A DNA stretch of 10,174 bases, from assembly GCA_035697545.1 (NCBI GenBank), contig DASSCT010000120.1:1-10174 (forward strand), written 5' to 3'. The stretch comes from JACDAN01 sp035697545. Its GTDB lineage: Bacteria; Actinomycetota; Thermoleophilia; Gaiellales; Gaiellaceae. Within the stretch, counting starts at the first letter, position 1. Each line of letters begins with the position of its first letter. A program made the position numbers and the translations under genes. The notes beneath the pieces were generated by a model. It searched no databases. It saw only the letters and a list, made by a program, of their open reading frames with translations, and had not been told where the DNA came from. Below are positions 1-5,026 of this stretch, one piece after another.

Positions 1-1
1 G

Positions 2-805
2 ATCGAGGAGACGCTCGCGATCGGCGGCACCGGCGTCCTCATGCAGGGCGGCCACCACCCCGACCTCGGGATCGAGTACTACGAGGATCTCTTCAGCTCG
101 ATCAAGTCGCGCTACAAGGTGCACCTCCACGTCCTCTCGCCGCCGGAGGTCCAGCACGTCGCGCGGCGGTCCAAACTGTCGATCCCGGAGACGCTGACCC
201 GGTTGCGGGACGCAGGGATGGACTCGTTGCCCGGCGGCGGGGCTGAGATCTTGGTCGACCGCGTTCGGAGGATCATCGCGCCGAAGAAGACGACGTCTTC
301 GGAATGGATCGGCGTCATGCGCCACGCGCAGCGCCTCGGGATCTCGACGACGGCGACGATGATGTACGGCCACGTCGAGACGCTCGCCGACCGCGTCGAG
401 CACCTGCGGCGGATCCGCGACCTGCAGGACGAGACTCACGGCTTCCGAGCGTTCATCTCCTGGACCTTCCAGTCGGACGGGAACCGCCTGGCTGCGAAGG
501 TGCCGGCGGATGCGATGCCGACCTCGCTCGAATACCTCCTGACCCAGGCGGTCAGCCGGATCTACCTCGACAACGTCGACCACATCCAGTCCTCGTGGGT
601 GACGCAGGGGATGAAGATCGGCCAGGTGGCGCTTGAGTTCGGCGCCGACGACCTCGGCTCGGTGATGATCGAGGAGAACGTCGTCTCCGCCGCCGGAACG
701 ACCCATCGAGCGACGACCGAAGACTTCGTGCGAGCAATTCGCGCGCTCGGCAAGACCCCGGTGCAGCGCGACACGCTCTACCGAGACGTCAGAGTTTGGA
801 ACTAA
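2..805 (+). CDS. mqnC: Cyclic dehypoxanthinyl futalosine synthase (MqnC), 3' part only
   Basis: A radical SAM enzyme of the futalosine route to menaquinone. MqnC closes the ring of dehypoxanthinyl futalosine to give the cyclic form. The frame is open from base 2, so the start and the CxxxCxxC iron-sulfur motif lie upstream of the window; 267 residues remain of a family usually near 370-390. Seen: the family-typical LMQGGHHPDLGIEYYEDL near the left edge, then HVLSPPEVQHVARRS, DAGMDSLPGGGAEIL, TTATMMYGHVET, and RIRDLQDETHGFRAFISWTF. These match the MqnC/MqnE branch, and the GGGAEIL plus ATMMYGHVET series points to MqnC. The TAA stop is the first three bases of the structured repeat that follows. 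No other menaquinone gene is in the window. Product sure; the choice of MqnC over a paralogue is strong but made from memory of the family. Confidence 0.93.
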   Translation: MEETLAIGGTGVLMQGGHHPDLGIEYYEDLFSSIKSRYKVHLHVLSPPEVQHVARRSKLSIPETLTRLRDAGMDSLPGGGAEILVDRVRRIIAPKKTTSSEWIGVMRHAQRLGISTTATMMYGHVETLADRVEHLRRIRDLQDETHGFRAFISWTFQSDGNRLAAKVPADAMPTSLEYLLTQAVSRIYLDNVDHIQSSWVTQGMKIGQVALEFGADDLGSVMIEENVVSAAGTTHRATTEDFVRAIRALGKTPVQRDTLYRDVRVWN

Positions 806-872
806 GGCGCCGACTAGGCGGCGCCGACCAGAAGAGGCCGTGCCGGCTTTGCCGGCGCGGCCGGCTTAGCCG
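803..872 (+). repeat. Structured intergenic repeat, copy 1 (two hairpins between convergent genes)
   Basis: About 70 bp that recur at 2207 with only a few differences. Starts with TAA, the stop of mqnC, and ends with CTTAGCCG, whose TTA (866-868) is the stop of the minus-strand small gene. Stem 1: ggcgccg (806-812) pairs with cggcgcc (819-825) around a 6-base loop. A linker, gaccagaaga (826-835), follows. Stem 2: 12 bp, 836-847 with 851-862, loop ttt. A minor ggc-tta-gcc fold ends the element. It fills the whole gap between two convergent genes. Role not shown by sequence; a bidirectional terminator or transcript-end structure is the simplest reading. No T-run follows the stems. Confidence 0.88.
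836..862 (+). terminator. Long hairpin of repeat copy 1, candidate mqnC terminator
   Basis: Twelve-base-pair stem (ggccgtgccggc with gccggcgcggcc) and a 3-base TTT loop, 31 bases after the mqnC stop. In plus-strand RNA all 12 pairs form, with one G-U (841/857); on the opposite strand that pair becomes an A-C mismatch. The fold thus favours plus-strand transcripts. It lacks the downstream U-tract of a canonical intrinsic terminator, so it may act as a U-less terminator, a 3'-end stabiliser or something else. Confidence 0.45.
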
Positions 873-1150
873 TCTGCGAGCTTTGGCGGGTAGTAGCGGC
901 GCCTTAGCTTCATCCGCTCGGTCTCGACACCCCGGGCTTCGAGCTCTTTCCAGCCGAGCTCTTCGAGATCGCGCAGGAAGCGGGCGCGTGGATGGTTCTC
1001 CGCCGCATGGCGGATACGGTCACGCTCCGCTTTCGTCCTCTTCTTCCCACGGATGTCACGAAGTTCGACGACGATGTCCGAGAGCGCTCCGATGATACCG
1101 AGCACTTCGTCGCGGTAGATGAGCCGATCCACCTCACCGCTGTGTTGCAT
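866..1150 (-). CDS. Small charged hypothetical protein, 94 aa
   Basis: I do not recognise a family. ATG at 1150-1148, TAA at 868-866 inside the structured repeat. The N-terminal part (about residues 9-33, starting DRLIYRDEVLGIIGALSD) looks like one helix with a hydrophobic face. A basic stretch, GKKRTKAERDR (35-45), follows, and the C-terminal half carries RFLRDLEELGWKELEARG and ends RRRYYPPKLADG. It has no signal peptide, membrane segment or cysteine. About three quarters of codons end in G or C, and the composition is that of a soluble protein rather than the Arg/Ser/Pro-rich shadow frames seen elsewhere, which is why I take it as real. No other ATG, GTG or TTG was seen close upstream in frame. 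It converges with mqnC and diverges from the Rieske gene, with only 45 bp between start codons. No clear ribosome binding site. Confidence 0.72.
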   Translation of the reverse strand: MQHSGEVDRLIYRDEVLGIIGALSDIVVELRDIRGKKRTKAERDRIRHAAENHPRARFLRDLEELGWKELEARGVETERMKLRRRYYPPKLADG

Positions 1151-1195
1151 GTGGGCATGCTGTCGGTCATCGGAAGCCCCCGCAAGATGTCCGTA

Positions 1196-2209
1196 ATGAA
1201 CACGATCCCGTGGGACTGGTATCGCGATCCGGCGGTGCTCGCGCGCGAGGAGGAGGCGATCTTCCGGAGCGCATGGCACTACGTCGGCTGCTTCGGACAG
1301 GGCAACGTCGAGCCGGGCTGGGCGGGACAGGTTCCGGTCGTCCTCGTCCGCGACGCCGACGGCGGAGAGCGGGCGTTCGTCAACGTCTGCCGGCACCGCG
1401 GATCGGTTGTGGTCGATGAGCCTGGGGACCGAAGAACGCTGCAGTGCTCCTACCACGCCTGGACCTACGACCTTGACGGATCCCTCCGCTCTGCCCCGCG
1501 AGCCGAGGAGCTCGACGGGACGGAGGCGCTCTCCCTCGTACCCGTACGGATGGAAGCGTGGGGGCCGTTTCGCTTCGTCAACCTCGACGACGGCGCGCCG
1601 CCGCTCACCGATCTGCTCGGAGACATCCCGGAGCGCCTCGCCGAGGCGGGACTCGACGTCGACGCGCTCGCGTTCCACCACCGGGCCGACTGGGAGGTCG
1701 GCGCCAACTGGAAGATCGCGTGCGAGAACTTCCTCGAGTGCTACCACTGCCCCGTCGCTCATCCCGGCTTCTCGGCGGTGGTGGACGTGTCGGCCGACAA
1801 GTACGAGCTCGTCGTCGGAGACCGTCGCTGGAGCCAGTTCGGACAGCTGCGAAGCCGCGCTGACGCGGAGCTCCCGGTCGGCCAGTTCCACTTCCTCTGG
1901 CCGAACACCGGGATCAACGTCTTCCCGGGCCGGCCGAACCTCTCGATCGGCCCGATCCTCCCGATTGCGCCCAACAGGACGCGCCGCATCCTCGACTACT
2001 TCTTTGCCCCGGGCGAAACGCAGGAATGGATCGCCGAGCTCCTCGAGTTCGACGACCAGGTCGGGCGGGAAGACGCGCGGCTCGTCGAGCTCGTCCAGCG
2101 AGGCGCGGGCTCGGGCGTCATCCCGGAGGGCCGGCTGCTCCCGCAGAGCGAGCGCCTCGTCGCCGGCTTCCAGGCCCGCGTGCGGGAAGCGTTGAGCGCA
2201 AGCGCATAA
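1196..2209 (+). CDS. Rieske non-heme iron oxygenase, alpha subunit, choline/carnitine-monooxygenase type
   Basis: A terminal oxygenase that takes electrons from a separate reductase and hydroxylates its substrate, in this clade often causing N-demethylation or C-N cleavage of quaternary amines. 337 aa from ATG 1196 (ATG 1187 is an alternative). Seen: N-terminal IPWDWYRDPAVL; Rieske [2Fe-2S] ligands C65-x-H67 and C84-x-x-H87 (VCRHRG and CSYHAW); catalytic segment NWKIACENFLECYHCPVAHP (171-190) with H184 and H189 as iron ligands and Glu181 at the position that bridges to the Rieske centre. GREDARLVELVQRG (290-303) is where the acidic third ligand is expected. ECYHC is typical of CntA, GbcA and plant choline monooxygenase. 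The frame stays open back to 992, but those residues do not resemble the family and lie antisense to the small gene. No reductase or ferredoxin is adjacent, so the electron partner and substrate are unknown. Its TAA is part of repeat copy 2. Confidence 0.9.
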   Translation: MNTIPWDWYRDPAVLAREEEAIFRSAWHYVGCFGQGNVEPGWAGQVPVVLVRDADGGERAFVNVCRHRGSVVVDEPGDRRTLQCSYHAWTYDLDGSLRSAPRAEELDGTEALSLVPVRMEAWGPFRFVNLDDGAPPLTDLLGDIPERLAEAGLDVDALAFHHRADWEVGANWKIACENFLECYHCPVAHPGFSAVVDVSADKYELVVGDRRWSQFGQLRSRADAELPVGQFHFLWPNTGINVFPGRPNLSIGPILPIAPNRTRRILDYFFAPGETQEWIAELLEFDDQVGREDARLVELVQRGAGSGVIPEGRLLPQSERLVAGFQARVREALSASA

Positions 2210-2285
2210 GGCGCCGACTTGGCGGCGCCGACCAGAAAAGGCCGTGCTGGCTTTGCCAGTGCGGCCGACTTAACGGCCGACTTAG
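2207..2285 (+). repeat. Structured intergenic repeat, copy 2 (two hairpins between convergent genes)
   Basis: Same element as at 803-872. TAA (2207-2209) is the stop of the Rieske gene; TTA (2282-2284) is the stop of the ABC permease read from the right. Stem 1 (2210-2216 with 2223-2229) is identical to copy 1; the linker is gaccagaaaa; stem 2 is 2240-2251 with 2255-2266 around TTT. The right end differs: cggccgactta occurs twice (2262-2272 and 2274-2284), spaced 12 bases, giving two in-frame stops for the minus-strand gene. The element occupies the entire gap between the genes, as in copy 1. Confidence 0.88.
2240..2266 (+). terminator. Long hairpin of repeat copy 2, candidate Rieske-gene terminator
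   Basis: Twelve-pair stem (ggccgtgctggc with gccagtgcggcc), loop TTT. Against copy 1, pair C844-G854 is replaced by T2248-A2258, a compensatory change, and G842-C856 by a G-U pair (2246/2260). Two adjacent G-U pairs form in plus-strand RNA and would be mismatches in minus-strand RNA. There is no downstream T-run, so terminator function is inferred only from position after a stop codon and between convergent genes. Confidence 0.45.
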
Positions 2286-3055
2286 CCCCCGGCGGCCTCG
2301 GCCTTCCGGAGGCCGCGCATGGCCCACACGGAGAAGGCGCCGACTAGCGCGAGCGCGGCACCGAATGCGGCCGCCACGTGGGTCGGATCGCCGGCGATCA
2401 GGCTCCTCCCGCTCTCGAGCAGGAGCGTAACCGGGTTCAAGTGCGCGATCACCTGCAGCCAGCCGGCGAGGAGCGAAACGGGGACGAAGACGGGCGCGAA
2501 GAAGAGGCACAGGAAGACCGGCAGCTGCATCACGGGGCCCGCCTGGAGCGACCGCAACCGCATCGCGACGCCCGCCGACCAGAGCAGTCCGCAGAAGTTC
2601 ACGAGCACGGCAAGGGCATACAGCGCGAAAAGGTCGACGCCGTTCCCTCCAACCTGCATGCCCACGACGACCGCGACCGTCGTCAGGACGGTCGCCGTGA
2701 CCAGCCAACGGCCGAGCGCGCCGAGCGCGTACCCGAGGAGAATGCCCCGCCTGTCGGGAGCGGCCAGCATCAGGCGGCGGATGAAGCCGCTCTCGAAGTC
2801 CCGGACGATTCCGAAGCCGGTGAACACGCCGGCGAACGCCGCAGACTGGAGCAGGACGAAGACGAACTGAAAAGCCGTGTAGCCGACCGGGAACCGGAAG
2901 CCCGGGACGTCGTTCACGCGTGAAAGCCCGCCGGCGAACGCGGTGAAGAAGAACAGCGGAAACACGAGCCCGGGAATGAGCAGCGAAGGGGTCGTGAAGT
3001 TGTTGTGGAGCATCCGCCACGCCACGGCGTTCGTAACGGACACGAGCTGCCTCAC
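2282..3055 (-). CDS. ABC-2 type transporter permease (second of two)
   Basis: Membrane subunit of a DrrAB-type exporter, 257 aa. GTG start at 3055-3053 overlaps the TGA of the upstream permease as GTGA, with GGAAGGA about 10 bases before it, so translation is probably coupled. Six hydrophobic segments near 25-42, 58-84, 107-133, 139-165, 175-197 and 225-246. Family marks: IVRDFESGFIRRLMLAA (83-99), the cytoplasmic coupling region of ABC-2 permeases, and HLNPVTLLLESGRSLI (205-220) before the last membrane segment. The frame is open far upstream to 3904, but that part is antisense-like shadow over the first permease. The last codons abut repeat copy 2, which gives the TAA stop and a second in-frame TAA. 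Substrate unknown; drug, lipid or glycan export are all possible. Confidence 0.92.
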   Translation of the reverse strand: MRQLVSVTNAVAWRMLHNNFTTPSLLIPGLVFPLFFFTAFAGGLSRVNDVPGFRFPVGYTAFQFVFVLLQSAAFAGVFTGFGIVRDFESGFIRRLMLAAPDRRGILLGYALGALGRWLVTATVLTTVAVVVGMQVGGNGVDLFALYALAVLVNFCGLLWSAGVAMRLRSLQAGPVMQLPVFLCLFFAPVFVPVSLLAGWLQVIAHLNPVTLLLESGRSLIAGDPTHVAAAFGAALALVGAFSVWAMRGLRKAEAAGG

Positions 3056-3825
3056 GTCCGCGACATCCTTCCCCGCAGCGCGAGCGAGGACAACGTGAGA
3101 CCCACGATCGACAGCGTGATCGCGATTCCGAACCCGAGCGCCAGCGCCTCGGCGTTCCAGCCCTCGATCACGAGGCTCCGAATCGCCTCGATCAGATAGG
3201 AGACCGGGTTCAGCGACGCTGCGATCCGGAACCAGTCTGTCTCGATGAGATTCCGCGGCAGGTTCATCGACGAGATGAAGAGGAAGACGAAGAAGAGTGG
3301 GAAGAGGCTGTGCACCGCCTCCGTCGAGCCGGTGCGGAGCGCCGCCAGCGCGCCGAACGACCCGAAGGCGAAGACGATCAGGACGGCAAGCACGAAGATC
3401 ACGAAGGCGCCCAGGGCGCCCGACTCGAACCTGACCCCGACGACGATCCCCACGGTGAGGTACCAGAACGCCTGAACGGCGCCGACCGCGATCACGCCGC
3501 CCAGGTGCCCGGCGAGCAGCGCGCCGCTCCGCATCGGCGTCAGCGCCAGCCGGTTCAGGAACCCGGTCTGGATGTCGCGGGCGAGATCGACTCCGGCGTT
3601 CACGGTCGCGAAGAGCGCTCCCTGGATGAACGGAAACGCGAGGAAGAACGCGAGGAACGAGTCGCTCGGAAAGCCGGGGAGGTTCGTGGCTGCGTGGAGC
3701 CCGCCGGTGTTCACAGCCATCAAAGCGAGCGGAAAGATCAGCGGGAAGACCCAGTTCGCCGGCTGCCGGAGGATTCGGATGACCGATCGGCGCCCCAGAT
3801 AGAAGACCTGCGATGCCAGGTTCAT
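3052..3825 (-). CDS. ABC-2 type transporter permease (first of two)
   Basis: Membrane subunit, 257 aa, exactly the same length as its downstream partner. ATG at 3825-3823 overlaps the ATPase stop as ATGA, with a GGGGGAGGAG stretch ending 11 bases upstream as a strong ribosome binding site. Six hydrophobic segments near 24-40, 56-78, 107-131, 137-163, 171-187 and 226-250. It carries LARDIQTGFLNRLALTP (81-97) and SLNPVSYLIEAIRSLV (204-219), the same two ABC-2 permease landmarks at almost the same residue numbers as in the other permease, although the rest differs greatly. This suggests an old duplication and a heterodimer that works with the single ATPase encoded just upstream. The substrate cannot be read from the sequence. 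Confidence 0.92.
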   Translation of the reverse strand: MNLASQVFYLGRRSVIRILRQPANWVFPLIFPLALMAVNTGGLHAATNLPGFPSDSFLAFFLAFPFIQGALFATVNAGVDLARDIQTGFLNRLALTPMRSGALLAGHLGGVIAVGAVQAFWYLTVGIVVGVRFESGALGAFVIFVLAVLIVFAFGSFGALAALRTGSTEAVHSLFPLFFVFLFISSMNLPRNLIETDWFRIAASLNPVSYLIEAIRSLVIEGWNAEALALGFGIAITLSIVGLTLSSLALRGRMSRT

Positions 3826-4781
3826 TCCGGCTCGGGCTCCTCCCCCGAGCCCTCGAGCGAGCGGCCCGTCTTCGCAAGGAAGACGTCGTCGAGCGTCGGG
3901 GCATGAAGGTGCAGGTCGGCCACCCGAACCTCCGCGGCGTCGAGAGCGCGCACGATGTCCGCGAGGTCGCCCTGGCCGTCGAGACGGACGGCGACGCCCG
4001 CTGTCGACGGCTGCAGCGCGCCGAAGCGGCAAAGAATCCGCTCGAGCATCTCGCTGTCCGTCCCGTCGCCGGGCAATGCCTCGATCGTGGGCCGGCCGAT
4101 CTCCGCCTTGAGAGCTGCGGGCGTGCCCTCGGCGACGATGCGGCCGTGGTCGATGATCCCGACGCGGTCGGCGAGGACGTCGGCCTCCTCCAGGTATTGC
4201 GTGGTCAGGAACACCGTTACGCCGTCGTTGCGTTTCAGCCGAACAACCTCGTCCCAGAGCGCAGTTCGGCTTTGGATGTCGAGGCCGGTCGTCGGCTCGT
4301 CGAGGAAGAGGATCCGCGGGTGGTGCGCCAGGGCGAGCGCCAGATCGAGGCGCCGCTTCATGCCGCCGGAGTAGCCGCCGATCCTGCGATCGGCGGCCAG
4401 GCGCAGGCCGACGCGCTCCAGGAGCTCGTCGGCCCGGGCCAGGCGCTCGCGCCGCGGGATCCCGTGGAGCGCGAGCTGGAGCTTCAGGTGGTCGCGGCCT
4501 GTGAGCAGCGGATCGAGCGCAGCCTCCTGGAGCGCGGCGCCGATCGTCCTCCGCACCTCGGGCCCCTGCTTGACGATGTCGAATCCGCCCACACGCGCCG
4601 AGCCGGCGGTCGGGGGAAGGAGCGTCGTCAGCATATGGACGGTCGTCGATTTCCCGGCTCCATTCGGGCCGAGAAAGCCGTAGATCTCGCCGGGCTCGAC
4701 ATCGAGGTCGATGCCTGCGACGGCCTTGATCCCGCCCTTGAACTCCCGAACGAGCCCCCGAACCTCGATCGCGCGCTCCAC
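3822..4781 (-). CDS. DrrA-like ABC transporter ATP-binding protein
   Basis: ATPase that drives the two ABC-2 permeases that follow, on the cytoplasmic face. 319 aa from GTG 4781. Seen: Walker A GPNGAGKST (38-46), Q-loop Gln85 in GAALQEAALD, signature YSGGMKRRLDLA (137-148), Walker B RILFLDEP (156-163), D-loop TGLD (165-168). The switch position is Gln195 in LTTQYLEEAD instead of the usual His. The tail has LDDVFL (297-302), matching the LDEVFL-type C-terminal motif of DrrA proteins, then an acidic end, EEPEPE. The Gln switch and this tail place it in the DrrA daunorubicin-exporter subfamily; that does not show the same drug substrate. First gene of a three-gene operon; a TAGTCT hexamer six bases before the GTG suggests a leaderless transcript. 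Confidence 0.93.
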   Translation of the reverse strand: MERAIEVRGLVREFKGGIKAVAGIDLDVEPGEIYGFLGPNGAGKSTTVHMLTTLLPPTAGSARVGGFDIVKQGPEVRRTIGAALQEAALDPLLTGRDHLKLQLALHGIPRRERLARADELLERVGLRLAADRRIGGYSGGMKRRLDLALALAHHPRILFLDEPTTGLDIQSRTALWDEVVRLKRNDGVTVFLTTQYLEEADVLADRVGIIDHGRIVAEGTPAALKAEIGRPTIEALPGDGTDSEMLERILCRFGALQPSTAGVAVRLDGQGDLADIVRALDAAEVRVADLHLHAPTLDDVFLAKTGRSLEGSGEEPEPE

Positions 4782-4787
4782 CCGGCC

Positions 4788-4793
4788 AGACTA
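4788..4793 (-). promoter_or_regulatory. Candidate -10 box of the ABC exporter operon
   Basis: On the minus strand TAGTCT is followed by six bases (ggccgg) and then the GTG start. A start of transcription about seven bases after the box would fall on the start codon, giving a leaderless mRNA, and no ribosome binding site is seen there. No clear TTGACA-like -35 was found. It shares TAnnCT with three other gene starts in the window. Confidence 0.5.
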
Positions 4794-4965
4794 GATGGTT
4801 GATGCCACGAGATCGCAGGTTCGGGGCGCGAGCTGGCCGCTCTGGGACTCGGCGGCGTGAAGCGCACGCGCCGGGCGGCGGCCCGCTTGCGGACCGGTGT
4901 CTGCTGCGGGAGCGGCCCAGACGCGTCAGATCGCGCATCCGGACGCGCGAGATCGTGGCATCAGC

Positions 4966-4977
4966 CATCGCGCGATG
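4966..4977. promoter_or_regulatory. Perfect 12-bp palindrome in the divergent intergenic region
   Basis: CATCGCGCGATG is its own reverse complement. It lies 32 bases before the TAGCCT box of the plus-strand gene, in the 245-bp region (4782-5026) between the divergent exporter operon and the phosphodiester glycosidase gene. It could be an operator for a dimeric regulator, but GC-rich DNA gives such palindromes by chance and no second copy was seen. The rest of the region shows no gene I would accept. Confidence 0.2.
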
Positions 4978-5008
4978 CAAGGATCCTGTAAAGGCGCGGC
5001 CTTTTGGG

Positions 5009-5014
5009 TAGCCT
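5009..5014 (+). promoter_or_regulatory. Candidate -10 box before the phosphodiester glycosidase gene
   Basis: TAGCCT, followed by 12 bases to the GTG at 5027. Transcription would start about five or six bases before the start codon, so the leader would be almost absent. A small hairpin (aaaggc 4990-4995 with gccttt 4999-5004) sits just upstream, where the spacer and -35 region would be. No convincing -35. Confidence 0.38.
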
Positions 5015-5026
5015 GGCGCGCGGGTC

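Noticed and set aside
992..1186. Longer N-terminus for the Rieske oxygenase (frame open from ATG 992)
   Set aside because: The extra residues do not look like the family, whose proteins begin near the PWDWYRDP segment, and they lie antisense to the better-supported 94-aa gene.
1151..1891. Long minus-strand open frame continuing upstream of the 94-aa gene
   Set aside because: It is antisense to the conserved Rieske and catalytic motifs; the upper part has shadow-like composition. Only the part from ATG 1150 is accepted.
3056..3904. N-terminal extension of the second permease across the first
   Set aside because: Arg/Pro/Ser-rich with no membrane segments; the GTGA overlap at 3055 gives a normal-length permease.
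3813..4802. Plus-strand open frame of 329 codons across the exporter ATPase
   Set aside because: Antisense to Walker A, signature and Walker B motifs; no recognisable protein features.
4990..5005. Hairpin aaaggc-gcg-gccttt with TTTT as an intrinsic terminator
   Set aside because: Only six base pairs, its Ts are mostly part of the stem, and no plus-strand gene ends before it.
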